Assembly (NCBI RefSeq): GCF_900185645.1
Contig: NZ_FYAM01000024.1
Location: 62,001 to 126,000, forward strand
Reading direction: 5' to 3'
Length of the DNA stretch: 64,000 nucleotides
From: Clostridium sp. BSD9I1
GTDB lineage: Bacteria; Bacillota; Clostridia; Clostridiales; Clostridiaceae
A model generated the notes under the pieces. That model was not told the DNA's origin and did not search any database. It saw only the letters and a list, made by a program, of their open reading frames with translations. Numbering within the stretch: the stretch's first letter is position 1; each line of letters opens with the position of its first letter. The position numbers and the translations under genes are program-made. Shown piece by piece: positions 35,754-45,630 of this stretch.

Positions 35754-38597
35754 TTAGTCAAATTTAAACTCTGGTGTGTAATTCATCTTAGCTAACTCTT
35801 CCCTAAAATATCCTTCATACATAGCTTTTGCAACTTCAGCCGATGCGGCTCCGTGTCCTCCATCAAATATTAATACACATATTGCAATTTGAGGATTATC
35901 ATATGGAGCAAATCCAACATATACTCCAGATGAAGTTCTTCCTATCTTATCCTGTATCTGCTCATTAAATGTAGCAGATCCTGTTTTACCAGCAGTTTGA
36001 ATAGGAAAATTCTTAAGCACTGTAGATCCAGTTCCCTCATCATAAGAAGTAACCGCAAGCATTCCCTCTTTTACTGTCTGCATAGTTTCAGGCTTTAATT
36101 TTATTTCATCTATAACTTCTGGTTCTACCTTTTGAATTACTTGATTATTTGAATCTAAAAATGAATCTACTAAATGAAGCTTATACCTTTTACCTCCATT
36201 GGCAATCATAGATATATAATTTGCCAATTGAAGAGGAGTAAATTGGTTCGTCCCCTGCCCTATAGATGCATTATATACATTACCTGGTCTAGTTGCTTCT
36301 TCAATTACTGAATTTACAGATTGATTAATTTTACTTATTGCAGTATTAATATCACTATCTGTGAGGCCCTTTTTATTTAACTTTTCATCCGTTGCTATAA
36401 GTTCTTTAAATAACTCCATCATAGTTTTAGAAAATTCTTTGACGTCTCTATATCTCATTTGCTGTCTTATAGTATTTTGTATCTTTTCTTTAATTTTCTT
36501 TAGCTCATCACTGTCTCCCTTTTTTATTTCAATGTCTATTCCTTCATATTCACCTGTGCTTTTATTTTTCTTGATTTTTCTTAAATCTTCATACAAATTC
36601 CATAAATGATATATGGAAGATGTATTCTTCACAGATTGCACATTAAATACTTGTCCGTAGTTCTCTGGTATTTCAATACCTGTAGATGGATCTTCTTTTG
36701 AATTTGGGTCTACTCCGAGTCCAAACTTCCATGCATATTTTGCTAAGGTATCAAGACCTCTTTGATAAAGTCTATCTCCTACCTCATAAAAGAAATAGTT
36801 ATTAGAGTATGCTAGTGCTTCAACTACATTTATATTACCTTTAGTAGATGTGTTCCAACTCCTACCATTATACCCGTGCTTTGTGTAAATTAATGCATCA
36901 TATATTGTCTCATTAGATGACAATACACCCTCTTCCATACCTGCTATAGCAGTCAATGGTTTAAAAGTAGATCCTGGTGCAGTAAGTGATGAAGTAGCAT
37001 AATTATAAAAAGGCTTTGGATAAATATCATATGGGTCTTTTCTTAAGACTTTGCTTCCCTTACTTGAGCTATCTACTGGTGGGAATATTTCATCTACAGT
37101 TACAGGAAGTCCTCTACTACTTATATAATCTTTTGCAAACGCCTCTAAATCAGGGTTAAAAAACTTATTATATAATTCTGTAGTAAGTTTTCCTGGAGTA
37201 GAAAATATATTTGGGTCATATCCTGGCCTACTTGCGAGTGCCAATACTCCACCTGTATTTACATCAATAGCTACAGCAGCTCCTCTAGTTGCATTACTTG
37301 AATTAGCTCCATCATAACTTATTGGATTTGCTCTTAGATCTGCCATTACTTTATCTAATGATTTTTCTGCTGCTAATTGTACATTTTTATCAATAGTAAG
37401 CTTAAGAGTTTCTCCAGGATATGGTTCCCTTCTTCCTAGTTCTTCTATTATTCTACCTTGCTTATTAAGTTTAACTATTCTTCCGCCTTTAGAACCCTTA
37501 AGTCTATCCTCATATACATACTCAAGACCTGCAGTTCCTACATAATCACTGCTTACATCGTATCCCTTTTCGCTGTATTTTTCTGTATTTCCACTAATTT
37601 TTGATATATATCCTAAAAATGCTGAACCAAGTTCTCCGTAAGGATAAGTTCTTAGTGGCTGTGTACTCACATCTATACCTGGAAGATCATTTAATCTTTC
37701 TAAAAATATAAAAGCTGTTTCCTTTTTTATATTACTTCCTATAGTTACAGGTTTATATCCAGAAAAACTCTGCATTTTAATTGTATCTTTTATAATCATA
37801 TATTTTCGCTGTTTTTCTAAACTATATTGAAGCTTTTCTATATCATATTGTTCTATTAATCCGTCCAAAATGGCTTTTGAATTTTTAGTATTGTTTTTAT
37901 ACTCATCTAGTTTAATGTTTAAACTTGTAGCATCTTTTATATTAAATCTTTTAACAATCTCACTTACAGCTTCATTTGGTGATATTTTGTATTGAGCTAA
38001 AAGATTTTTGAAATCACTTTTGGGAGTTATATCATATTGTTTTATCAAATAGTTAAAGGTTTCTTCGGGAGATATCTTTAGTAATTCTTCATCTATTTGT
38101 TTTTCTTCTTCTTTAGTTAACTTTTCCTTTTTACCTGGAAATAGTTCTTTTTGTACTTGTTCATTCAATCCTCTATCTCTTTTAAATCTTACTTCTAAAG
38201 TTCTTCTAGCATTTACATCATCAGTTTTAAATTCAAACCTAAAAGGATTCACTTTTAATTCAAATTCATCTTGTTGTTGCTCTTTATTATCATCAAGAAG
38301 TTTAAATACCTTATCCATGGTCTCAAAAAAGTACTTTTTACTTTCATCTGTTTCATTGTATACAAGCATATAACTTTGACGGCTAGTTCCAAGCACTATA
38401 TTATTTCTATCTACAATATTTCCACGAGGAGCTGGATCTGGCACTTCTGTAATTGCTCTAGTATTTGCTCTTTCTTTGTATTCCTCTGTTTTAATTACTT
38501 GTAGGCTAATAAGTTTACTTCCAATGATAGAATAAATTACAGCCATTACTACAAAAAAAGCGGTATATCTATTAAGTTTTTTCTTTTTTTCTTTCAT
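35754..38597 (-). CDS. mrdA: Penicillin-binding protein 2 (class B transpeptidase, elongation)
   Basis: PBP2 cross-links peptidoglycan during cell elongation with RodA. The 947-residue protein has an N-terminal membrane anchor (about 13-30), the dimerisation domain and the transpeptidase domain. The latter carries APGSTFKPLTA (active-site serine), YSNNYFF and AGKTGSA. It is longer than usual. One extra part is a charged insert near residues 150-270 with three degenerate copies ending LIKQYDI, IVKRFNI and LIEQYDI. Another is a charged helical stretch in the transpeptidase part. It follows mreD by 5 nt when the shorter mreD start is used as reference. Confidence 0.93.
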   Translation of the reverse strand: MKEKKKKLNRYTAFFVVMAVIYSIIGSKLISLQVIKTEEYKERANTRAITEVPDPAPRGNIVDRNNIVLGTSRQSYMLVYNETDESKKYFFETMDKVFKLLDDNKEQQQDEFELKVNPFRFEFKTDDVNARRTLEVRFKRDRGLNEQVQKELFPGKKEKLTKEEEKQIDEELLKISPEETFNYLIKQYDITPKSDFKNLLAQYKISPNEAVSEIVKRFNIKDATSLNIKLDEYKNNTKNSKAILDGLIEQYDIEKLQYSLEKQRKYMIIKDTIKMQSFSGYKPVTIGSNIKKETAFIFLERLNDLPGIDVSTQPLRTYPYGELGSAFLGYISKISGNTEKYSEKGYDVSSDYVGTAGLEYVYEDRLKGSKGGRIVKLNKQGRIIEELGRREPYPGETLKLTIDKNVQLAAEKSLDKVMADLRANPISYDGANSSNATRGAAVAIDVNTGGVLALASRPGYDPNIFSTPGKLTTELYNKFFNPDLEAFAKDYISSRGLPVTVDEIFPPVDSSSKGSKVLRKDPYDIYPKPFYNYATSSLTAPGSTFKPLTAIAGMEEGVLSSNETIYDALIYTKHGYNGRSWNTSTKGNINVVEALAYSNNYFFYEVGDRLYQRGLDTLAKYAWKFGLGVDPNSKEDPSTGIEIPENYGQVFNVQSVKNTSSIYHLWNLYEDLRKIKKNKSTGEYEGIDIEIKKGDSDELKKIKEKIQNTIRQQMRYRDVKEFSKTMMELFKELIATDEKLNKKGLTDSDINTAISKINQSVNSVIEEATRPGNVYNASIGQGTNQFTPLQLANYISMIANGGKRYKLHLVDSFLDSNNQVIQKVEPEVIDEIKLKPETMQTVKEGMLAVTSYDEGTGSTVLKNFPIQTAGKTGSATFNEQIQDKIGRTSSGVYVGFAPYDNPQIAICVLIFDGGHGAASAEVAKAMYEGYFREELAKMNYTPEFKFD

Positions 38598-38611
38598 AGC
38601 TCACCATTCCT

Positions 38612-39103
38612 TTAAAATTTCCAATTTCGTCTCATATAATCTATACTACATAACTTATAAGTTAATCTATATACGGGTATAGATAAAAATAAATTATATA
38701 AGCTGTTAAAAAACACAAATCTAAAACTCATTCCTACTCCTACTACATATAGAATTACAAAAACCAAAATCCCTTTAAATATACTTATAACAAAATTTGA
38801 TAGTACAGGTATAAGAGTTTTTTCTTTAAAAATACTTACTCCTATAAAGCCTGATATCACAGCACATATCATATTAGTTAAAGCATTTACTCCAAGAATA
38901 TTTGCAAAATAAATATCTTGAAACAATCCTGCAAATACCCCCAGCCAAAGTCCTTCTGAGTATCCGTTTACTATAGAATAACTAATTATAAATGTAAATA
39001 ACAAACTAGGCGAAAACCCCTTTATAGAAAAAAAGGGCACCACCGAATTATCTAAAATTAGCATAATAATAGTCAAGCCTGCCAAAGTTAAAATTTTTTT
39101 CAT
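38612..39103 (-). CDS. mreD: Rod-shape-determining membrane protein MreD
   Basis: MreD is an integral membrane part of the elongasome. The roughly 163-residue protein is almost wholly hydrophobic with about five membrane helices. It has the motif GYSEGLWLGVFAGLFQDIYFA, typical of the family, and a basic C-terminal tail. The ATG at 39103 is chosen because AAGGTGATAAAA precedes it; a GTG three codons upstream overlaps that site. It lies between mreC and the PBP2 gene. Confidence 0.92.
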   Translation of the reverse strand: MKKILTLAGLTIIMLILDNSVVPFFSIKGFSPSLLFTFIISYSIVNGYSEGLWLGVFAGLFQDIYFANILGVNALTNMICAVISGFIGVSIFKEKTLIPVLSNFVISIFKGILVFVILYVVGVGMSFRFVFFNSLYNLFLSIPVYRLTYKLCSIDYMRRNWKF

Positions 39104-39113
39104 TTTTATCACC

Positions 39114-39959
39114 TTAATATGTTTTGTCTATTTTATTTTTGGGAACTACTACAAAAACTTCCTCTAACTTATTTAAATTTATATAGGGCTTAATAATTGC
39201 ATTTTTCATTACTTTTCCTTTATCTTCTTCTACACCTATAACATAACCAATTCTTATACCTTTAGGATATAGTCCGCCAAGTCCTGATGTAAGTATCACA
39301 TCATTTTCCTTTATCTTCGAATCCAAAGGTAAATAATATATTTTTGCTAACTGTGTATTATCACTATCCCTATACCCTTTTATAATTCCTACACTTTCTC
39401 TAGTGCTTTGAACAATTCCACTAACTGCAATATTTTCATTAGAAAGAGTTTGTACAATAGCCCAACTATTGCCTACAGATGTAACTTGACCTACTAATCC
39501 TTGGGAGGTAACTACTACCATCTGTCTCTCTATTCCGTCATTTTTTCCTTTATTAATAGTAAACTCATCTAAAAAACTTCCTCCACTTTTACCAATTATG
39601 TCACTTCCTATATAATTGTATTGGGAGTTTTGATTTTTAAAGTTAAGCATTTCTCTTAATCTTTCATTTTCATTTTTTAAAGCATCATACTCTAACGCCT
39701 TACTTTCTAGCTCATTATTCCTAGCTTTAAGATTATTATTCTCTTCTCTTATTACATTAAAATTTAAAATAAATCCTAAAAAATCCTTCACACCACTGCC
39801 TGAATTGTACAAGCCTCCTTGTACAGTATTTAAAGCTCCACCTACACTACTCTCAGCAAAAGATACCTTATCCCTTTTTGCACTATAACCAATTAATATT
39901 AAAAATGTAACTGACAGAACAATTATTGTTACTGTCAGTTTATTTTTGAAAAATCTCAT
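39114..39959 (-). CDS. mreC: Rod-shape-determining protein MreC
   Basis: MreC connects MreB inside the cell to the wall-synthesis enzymes outside. The 281-residue protein has an N-terminal membrane helix (about 8-25), a coiled coil (about 68-105) and the beta-rich C-terminal domain. The latter has KNDGIERQMVVVTSQGLVGQV and DVILTSGLGGLYPKGIRIG, both family hallmarks. It follows mreB by 2 nt. Identification is firm. Confidence 0.96.
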   Translation of the reverse strand: MRFFKNKLTVTIIVLSVTFLILIGYSAKRDKVSFAESSVGGALNTVQGGLYNSGSGVKDFLGFILNFNVIREENNNLKARNNELESKALEYDALKNENERLREMLNFKNQNSQYNYIGSDIIGKSGGSFLDEFTINKGKNDGIERQMVVVTSQGLVGQVTSVGNSWAIVQTLSNENIAVSGIVQSTRESVGIIKGYRDSDNTQLAKIYYLPLDSKIKENDVILTSGLGGLYPKGIRIGYVIGVEEDKGKVMKNAIIKPYINLNKLEEVFVVVPKNKIDKTY

Positions 39960-39961
39960 AC

Positions 39962-40975
39962 TTACCTTTTCTTGCTCGCTGAAAGCTTATCTAAAGTATC
40001 TAATGCTTTTCCCGCTCCAAGAGCAACGCAATCAATAGGAAGTTCAGCTGTATGAACAGGCATGTGTGTCTCATCATATATAAGCTTGTCAAGTCCTCTT
40101 AACATTGCTCCTCCACCTGCAAGCATTATACCCTTATCCATTATATCTGCTGCAAGTTCTGGTGGCGTTTTTTCTAACGTACTTTTTATAGCATCAACAA
40201 TAGCTGCTATAGGCTCTCTTAAGGCTTCTCTAACTTCAGTGCTTGTAATATCAATAACTTTTGGAAGTCCTGTGATTAAATCACGACCTCTTATTTGCAT
40301 TGAAATTTCTTCTTCTAATACATAAGCAGAACCTAACTCTATTTTTATATTTTCTGCTGTTCTTTCACCTACCATAAGGTTATATTGTTTCTTTACGTAA
40401 TCTATTATAGATTGATCAAGTTCATCTCCAGCCACTCTTAAGGATTTACTTGTAACTATTCCTCCTAAGGATATAATAGCAACTTCTGTAGTTCCTCCTC
40501 CAATGTCTACAATCATGCTTCCTGTTGGCTCATTTACAGGAAGCCCTGCTCCAATTGCTGAAGCCATTGGTTCTTCTAAAAGATGTACTTCTCTTGCTCC
40601 TGCAGACTTTGCAGCTTCTTCAATAGATCTTTTTTCCACCTGTGTTACTCCTGATGGATAACATATTACTATTCTTGGACTTGTAAAAGCACTTTTAGGG
40701 CTTACTTTTTCAATAAATTTCTTAATCATCGCTTGTGTTACATCAAAATCTGCAATAACTCCATCTTTCATTGGCCTTATGGCTACAATATTCCCTGGAG
40801 TTCTTCCTATCATTTGCTTTGCTTCATCTCCTACAGCTAAAACCTTTTTAGTATTAGTATTTATAGCAACTACTGATGGTTCGCGGAGCTGTATTCCCTT
40901 TCCCTTTACATATACAAGAGTGTTAGCTGTTCCAAGATCTATACCTAAATCCCTAGACATTCCAAATAAACGCAT
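39962..40975 (-). CDS. mreB: Rod-shape-determining actin homologue MreB
   Basis: MreB filaments guide the elongation machinery. The 337-residue protein has the actin-like ATPase motifs [17 protein letters not shown] (phosphate 1), [16 protein letters not shown] (phosphate 2) and [14 protein letters not shown] (adenosine). Its length is typical. AAAGGAGAAAATT precedes the ATG. It follows radC by 19 nt and is followed by mreC, mreD and the PBP2 gene. Identification is firm. Confidence 0.97.
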   Translation of the reverse strand: MRLFGMSRDLGIDLGTANTLVYVKGKGIQLREPSVVAINTNTKKVLAVGDEAKQMIGRTPGNIVAIRPMKDGVIADFDVTQAMIKKFIEKVSPKSAFTSPRIVICYPSGVTQVEKRSIEEAAKSAGAREVHLLEEPMASAIGAGLPVNEPTGSMIVDIGGGTTEVAIISLGGIVTSKSLRVAGDELDQSIIDYVKKQYNLMVGERTAENIKIELGSAYVLEEEISMQIRGRDLITGLPKVIDITSTEVREALREPIAAIVDAIKSTLEKTPPELAADIMDKGIMLAGGGAMLRGLDKLIYDETHMPVHTAELPIDCVALGAGKALDTLDKLSASKKR

Positions 40976-40994
40976 CTAATTTTCTCCTTTCAAT

Positions 40995-41681
40995 TTACAA
41001 TATACCTTTTTCTTTTAAACTTATATAAACTCCATCTCCAATTATTATGTGATCTAATAGCTCTATTCCTATTATTTTGCTACATTCATTGAGTCTTTTG
41101 GTAATATTTAAATCCTCATTACTTGGACTCGGATCACCAGATGGATGATTATGACATATAATTATTGAAAAACTACTATTTTTAATTGCTTCATTAAATA
41201 CTTCTCTAGGATGAACAATAGAAGAATTTAAACTTCCCATAGAAACATCCTTAACCTTTATTACTACATTTTTTGTATTTAGCATTATTACTTTCAAAAT
41301 TTCTTTTTTTAAGTATCTCATTTCTTCCATTACAATGTTTGCTGCATCCTGAGGTTTAGTAATTTTATACTCTTCCCCAGACCTATGAGCCTTAAATCTT
41401 TTTGATAGTTCACTTAATGCCACTATTTGAGCAGCCTTAGCACTTCCTATACCTTGAATATTCATTAGCTCATTTGTTGAAGAATTTATAAGACCATTTA
41501 ATCCTCCTAAACCCTTCATAAGCTTACCGCATAGGTTTAACACATTATCCTTTTTAGTACCTGTCCTAAGGATAATTGCCAAAAGTTCTATGTTTGACAA
41601 CGACTCTGGCCCATATTTAAAAAGTCTTTCTCTAGGCCTTTCACCTTCAGGTAAATCCATAATCTTTAAAGAATCATTCAT
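40995..41681 (-). CDS. radC: RadC-family JAMM/MPN+ protein
   Basis: RadC proteins carry a zinc-binding JAMM fold; despite the name, a DNA-repair role is not proven. The 228-residue product has the N-terminal helix-hairpin-helix region with LAIILRTGTKKDNVL and IQGIGSAKAAQIVALSEL. The metal motif HNHPSGDPSPSNED follows near the C-terminus. The ATG at 41681 is preferred because AGGGAGT lies just upstream; a longer frame begins at 41717. It is placed between maf and mreB, as in many Firmicutes. Confidence 0.94.
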   Translation of the reverse strand: MNDSLKIMDLPEGERPRERLFKYGPESLSNIELLAIILRTGTKKDNVLNLCGKLMKGLGGLNGLINSSTNELMNIQGIGSAKAAQIVALSELSKRFKAHRSGEEYKITKPQDAANIVMEEMRYLKKEILKVIMLNTKNVVIKVKDVSMGSLNSSIVHPREVFNEAIKNSSFSIIICHNHPSGDPSPSNEDLNITKRLNECSKIIGIELLDHIIIGDGVYISLKEKGIL

Positions 41682-41798
41682 TTTAATTACTCCCTTATAG
41701 ATTAGCTTTACCCCCATCCCTGTATTACTTTCAGAAATTTATAACTTCCTTGTAAATGGATATCTATCATATAGCTCATGTTTAATTTTAATTGTGTA

Positions 41799-42365
41799 CT
41801 AATATTCTTTTAACATTCCATACAATTTGTTTATTGGCAGTCCTACAACATTATAATAACATCCATGAATTTTTTCAACAAAAATTCCACCATAGCCTTG
41901 TATACCGTAAGCCCCTGCCTTATCCATAGGCTCTCCAGTTTTTATGTAATTTAATATCTGGTCAGTAGATAGCTTTGAAAACTTTACTTCTGTACATACA
42001 TAGTCTTTTTTTACCATATTTTTTGATATATCAACTATAGCTAACCCTGAGTACACTTTATGAATATTACCACTTAACATGCTAAGCATTTCAAAAGCGT
42101 GTTGAGAATTTTTAGGCTTACCTAATACGTTGTTTCCAAAAAATACTGCAGTGTCACATCCAATCACTATCTTGTTTGAGTTTGAGAATTTTCTTGCTAC
42201 TGCTAAAGATTTTCCTTCTGCAATTTTCATTACATACTCAGCTTCATTTCCATGAAATTCAACTTCAGATTCATCAAAATCACTTGTAATCACTTCATAG
42301 TCATTAATTATTCTTTTTAGCAGTTCTTTTCTTCTTTCAGAAGCTGATGCTAATATAATTTCCAT
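41799..42365 (-). CDS. maf: Maf-type nucleoside triphosphate pyrophosphatase
   Basis: Maf proteins hydrolyse non-standard or pyrimidine nucleoside triphosphates. The 188-residue protein begins [19 protein letters not shown], the conserved SASxRR phosphate loop. It contains [15 protein letters not shown] and [13 protein letters not shown], typical of the family. It leads the maf-radC-mreB run. Substrate preference cannot be read from the sequence. Identification is firm. Confidence 0.95.
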   Translation of the reverse strand: MEIILASASERRKELLKRIINDYEVITSDFDESEVEFHGNEAEYVMKIAEGKSLAVARKFSNSNKIVIGCDTAVFFGNNVLGKPKNSQHAFEMLSMLSGNIHKVYSGLAIVDISKNMVKKDYVCTEVKFSKLSTDQILNYIKTGEPMDKAGAYGIQGYGGIFVEKIHGCYYNVVGLPINKLYGMLKEY

Positions 42366-42574
42366 GTTATCATCGCCTTTTTAAGTTTTGCATGTAATAT
42401 TATTTCCATTTTTACCTGATTTATATCTTATTCAGAACAGGTTTTATAAATAAATTAATATCATTTACTTTATGTCTTTTAATAGTTTAACATTTAATAA
42501 TTTGTTAAACAAGTCCATATACAATATTGTTAAAATTTTTTTGTTTATGGAAAGTATTGTCGTATATTGAAAAA
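42366..42574. other. Gap upstream of maf without recognised gene
   Basis: Together with the repeat at 42575-42689 this forms a 350-nt gap. No ORF with a ribosome site, no tRNA and no clear riboswitch was seen. It should hold the maf promoter, but no convincing -35/-10 pair was identified. Confidence 0.5.
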
Positions 42575-42689
42575 AATGCGAAACACCTTTTTGATTACTA
42601 ATCTTTACTATTTAATCACTAAGAATGGATTTAATAATCCTTTAAGCGACTAAATATTAGAAACTAATATCTTAAAAGTGCTTCGCATT
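42575..42689. repeat. Palindromic repeat with AATGCGAAGCA ends, copy 1 (after the DUF5667 gene)
   Basis: The outer arms are AATGCGAAACACCTTTTT (from 42575) and AAAAGTGCTTCGCATT (to 42689), which pair with few mismatches. Inside are CTAATCTTTACTATTTAATC-like pieces. The copy at 45631-45737 has the same outer arms. It lies downstream of the DUF5667 gene and may act as its terminator. Confidence 0.7.
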
Positions 42690-42715
42690 TAAATTTAATT
42701 TATTTTTCTAGTTAT

Positions 42716-43858
42716 TTATTTAGCTTCTTTTTCCATCTTTTCTTTAGCTTTTTCATTATTTGATGATTGATTAATGTCTTTTCTTTTATTATTTACAGAC
42801 TCATCTTTATCTTTAACCTCAGCTTTTGCTTTGGTTTGATTATTATTTACATTTTTAGTTTTAACTGTAGCATTAGTTTCATCAACTATATCATCGGTGG
42901 AGCTATCTTCTTGATTATTAACTGGTGTTTCTTTAGTATTAGTATTAGTCTTAGTCTTTGTTTCATTTACATCGCCTGCTGATTTTTCTAATTTCTTTTC
43001 TTCTTTCTTTAACTGCCCTACACTCATCTTATTTGCATTTTTAGCTTGTACTAAAATCTTTAATTCTTCCTTTTGTTTATTATAATCAGTTAAACTTTTT
43101 TCATAAGAATCCTTAGCTAATTTTATTGCTTCATCATCTCCTGATTCATTGGCTTCATTTAGACTCTCTTTAACAGTATTAAGATCTCTTTTAGCTTCTT
43201 TTAATTCTTCTCTTGCCTGTTTTATTTCAGTCATAGCTTCTACCTTTTGTGTTTGCATCTCTATAACTTTTGCAATTACATCTTGTGCATTTTCAGAAAC
43301 TTTGTCTTTAACGATTTTTAAAACTTCAATTGAGTTTTTTTGGTTTTCTAATATTTCATCTTCGATTTCTTCCAACTCTTCATTCTCTACAACTTCTGTA
43401 TCTTCTGTATTATTATCTTCAATCTGTTCATTTTCCTGAGTATTTTCTTCAATTGCTTCTTCAGCATTCTCTTCATCTGCTAGGTCTTTATCATCTTGTG
43501 ATTCATCACCTATTACAGTATCTTCTTGCATTTCTTCTAAAGCTTTTTCAGCTTCTTCCATATTCTCTTCATATTTTTCAACTGATTCTTTTGCTAACTC
43601 TTCATTACCTTCTTCTGCCATCGCTTGACTTTCTCCAAGTCTTTCCTGAGCAATATTTAGTAGTAATTTAATTTTCGCTTCCCCATTCTTTGATAATTTT
43701 ATTTTAAAACTATCAACTAGGCAATCTAATTTATACATAATACTGTCAGGTGTTACACCAGCCTTATCCTTTAGAGATACCTCCCCTGCAGCAAAAGTAT
43801 TAGTGTTAATTGTAGCAACAATTGCTAAAGCTGTTAATAATGTTATAGATTTTTTCAT
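42716..43858 (-). CDS. Secreted DUF5667-domain protein with long acidic coiled coil
   Basis: The 380-residue product has a signal peptide (1-23, ending NTFAAG). A DUF5667-like segment follows with GVTPDSIMYKLDCLVDSFKIKL and LLLNIAQERLGESQAMAEEG. Next come a very acidic stretch (about 110-170), long charged coiled-coil helices (about 170-290) and an Asn/Lys/Thr-rich tail. The gene is divergent from sigI, and both start regions hold similar C-rich promoter-like motifs. The function of DUF5667 is unknown; surface or envelope location is inferred from the signal peptide. Confidence 0.8.
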   Translation of the reverse strand: MKKSITLLTALAIVATINTNTFAAGEVSLKDKAGVTPDSIMYKLDCLVDSFKIKLSKNGEAKIKLLLNIAQERLGESQAMAEEGNEELAKESVEKYEENMEEAEKALEEMQEDTVIGDESQDDKDLADEENAEEAIEENTQENEQIEDNNTEDTEVVENEELEEIEDEILENQKNSIEVLKIVKDKVSENAQDVIAKVIEMQTQKVEAMTEIKQAREELKEAKRDLNTVKESLNEANESGDDEAIKLAKDSYEKSLTDYNKQKEELKILVQAKNANKMSVGQLKKEEKKLEKSAGDVNETKTKTNTNTKETPVNNQEDSSTDDIVDETNATVKTKNVNNNQTKAKAEVKDKDESVNNKRKDINQSSNNEKAKEKMEKEAK

Positions 43859-43933
43859 AATTTAATATCCTCCTTAAATTGGCATATCTCAAGTACTTGA
43901 AACATTTCACTGTTTATTATTTTCACTTATCAA

Positions 43934-43963
43934 TACGGGAAGACATATGTTTTTTAAGGGGGT
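43934..43963 (-). promoter_or_regulatory. Possible sigma-I-type promoter of the DUF5667 gene
   Basis: On the minus strand ACCCCC (43963-43958) and CGTA (43937-43934) lie 20 nt apart, about 75 nt before the gene. The ACCCCC box resembles the -35 element described for sigma-I of B. subtilis; the -10 CGAA of that consensus is matched only as CGTA. Tentative. Confidence 0.3.
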
Positions 43964-43984
43964 GAGCATTGCCAAATTTTAAGT

Positions 43985-44021
43985 TTTACCTAACCCTCTA
44001 AAATTTATTATAATGAACGTA
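43985..44021 (+). promoter_or_regulatory. Promoter region of sigI-rsgI
   Basis: TTTACC (43985-43990) with an 18-nt spacer and a perfect TATAAT (44009-44014) gives a plausible sigma-A promoter. Overlapping it, ACCCTC (43993-43998) and CGTA (44018-44021), 19 nt apart, repeat the layout of the divergent motif, which would fit autoregulation by sigma-I. The second reading is weak. Confidence 0.4.
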
Positions 44022-44046
44022 TATACTTATAAGAAGGGGTGAGATT

Positions 44047-44733
44047 ATGGATAATATAAATCCTTCTGAGGTTAAAGATAAAAATAAACTTATAGAAGAA
44101 AATAAAAATTTTATATATGGGTGCACTTATAAAATATGCAAAAGAATACTTCATTGGGAAAATGATGATGAATTAAGTATAGCAATGATTGCATTTAATA
44201 AAGCCTTGGATACTTATAATCATACTAAAGGAAACTTTCATAGCTACGCTAAGGTACTTATAAATAATTCAATAATCGATTTTTTTAGAAAAGATAAGAA
44301 TAATTCTTTACTAGTATTTGATAATAATGAAGAATCTTTTACATATATTGATTACAAAAACTCTATTAATCAATATGAAATTCAAAAGGAAAGCGAACAA
44401 AGAATTGATGAAATTAATGCACTTAAAAATGAGCTTGCTAATTTTAAGCTTACATTTACTGATTTGATAAATCATTCTCCTAAACACATAGATACAAGAA
44501 GCCATCTGCTAAATATTGCCTTATGCTGCACTAAGAATGATGATATAAGTACATATATAAGAAAAAATAAAGCTCTTCCTATAAAGCAAATAACTGTTTT
44601 AACTGGTTGTAACAGAAAGTTATTAGAACGATGGAGAAAATACATAATTGTACTTTTTTTAATAATGTCAAATGATGAGTATTTATATCTAAAATCTTAT
44701 CTTAATATAGGTGTAGGTGATAAAAATGAATAA
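44047..44733 (+). CDS. sigI: RNA polymerase sigma factor SigI
   Basis: SigI is an alternative sigma factor held by the membrane anti-sigma RsgI. The 228-residue protein has a sigma-70 region-2-like part (about 20-85) with DELSIAMIAFNKALDTYNHTKGNFHSYA and VLINNSIIDFFRK. A C-terminal region contains LPIKQITVLTGCNRKLLERWRKYI, a helix-turn-helix characteristic of SigI rather than of sigma-70 region 4. AAGAAGGGGTGAG precedes the ATG. The next gene, rsgI, overlaps its end by 8 nt, as is usual for this pair. Confidence 0.92.
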   Translation: MDNINPSEVKDKNKLIEENKNFIYGCTYKICKRILHWENDDELSIAMIAFNKALDTYNHTKGNFHSYAKVLINNSIIDFFRKDKNNSLLVFDNNEESFTYIDYKNSINQYEIQKESEQRIDEINALKNELANFKLTFTDLINHSPKHIDTRSHLLNIALCCTKNDDISTYIRKNKALPIKQITVLTGCNRKLLERWRKYIIVLFLIMSNDEYLYLKSYLNIGVGDKNE

Positions 44734-45628
44734 TATTAAAGGTATAATAATTGAAATTCAAAAAAACAAAGCAGTACTTTTAACTTCTACAGGCGAATTT
44801 ATAGAAGTGCTTGCTACTAAAGACATGAATGTAGGGGAGGAGTATATTAAAACTATCAGCCAAACTAGCTTTATTAGAAATATACCTAAGGCATTAGTTG
44901 CTGCACTTATTACGTTTACAGTGTTAGGTGGTGGATTGGGTGCTTATTATACTCCAGTTGCTACTTTAAATCTCAGTATAAACCCATCCGTTCAATTAAA
45001 AACTAATTTATTTAATAAGGTTATTCATTCTAGTGCCTTAAATTCTGATGGTAAAGTTATATTAGATAGTATAAATATTAAAAACAAAAATTTTAATGAT
45101 GCGCTATGCTTAATCGTAACAGAAAGTGAACATCAAAAATTTATCACAGAAGATTATAAGGCAAATAAATCTATTAGTTTAGAAGTAACAGGTAAAAATT
45201 TAAATGTATCAACCTTCGAAACTATCGTTCACGAACATGGAATTTCACTTGAAGTAAAAATTAATAATAAGCCTTCTATAAACAATAAAAAATTAAATAA
45301 TAAAGACACTAACTTAATAAATACAAATAAAGATTCTAATAAATTAAATGTTGAAAATGATTCTAAAAATAAAACAAAAAATAATTCAGAAAGCACTAAT
45401 TCAAATTCTAACACAAAAGGCTCTCAAACATCTACTAATGACTCCTATAACAAAAAAGATGATATTAAAACAGAAACCAATGATAATAAAAATAATGGTA
45501 ACACTAATATTAAAAATGCAAAAGATGCAAACTCCAAGAAAAATTTTGATGAAAGCAATAATTCTAACTCCGAATCTAAAAAAAAAAATAAAACTCCTTC
45601 AGATAAGTCCTTAAAAAAGGAAAAATAA
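44726..45628 (+). CDS. rsgI: Anti-sigma-I factor RsgI-like protein with disordered tail
   Basis: RsgI sequesters SigI at the membrane. The 300-residue protein has the N-terminal RsgI domain (1-50, with KGIIIEIQKNKAVLLTSTGEF), one membrane helix (about 53-75) and an external domain starting ATLNLSINPSVQLKTN. A long Asn/Lys/Ser/Thr-rich tail (about 185-300) ends the protein. In C. thermocellum such proteins carry carbohydrate-binding sensors; none is seen here. The ATG at 44726 is chosen since GTAGGTGAT precedes it. It overlaps sigI by 8 nt. Confidence 0.88.
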   Translation: MNNIKGIIIEIQKNKAVLLTSTGEFIEVLATKDMNVGEEYIKTISQTSFIRNIPKALVAALITFTVLGGGLGAYYTPVATLNLSINPSVQLKTNLFNKVIHSSALNSDGKVILDSINIKNKNFNDALCLIVTESEHQKFITEDYKANKSISLEVTGKNLNVSTFETIVHEHGISLEVKINNKPSINNKKLNNKDTNLINTNKDSNKLNVENDSKNKTKNNSESTNSNSNTKGSQTSTNDSYNKKDDIKTETNDNKNNGNTNIKNAKDANSKKNFDESNNSNSESKKKNKTPSDKSLKKEK

Positions 45629-45630
45629 AA

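Noticed and set aside
43330-43671. Long open frame antisense to the DUF5667 gene
   Set aside because: It is a shadow of the repetitive acidic coiled-coil codons, with Leu/Ser-rich composition and no ribosome site.
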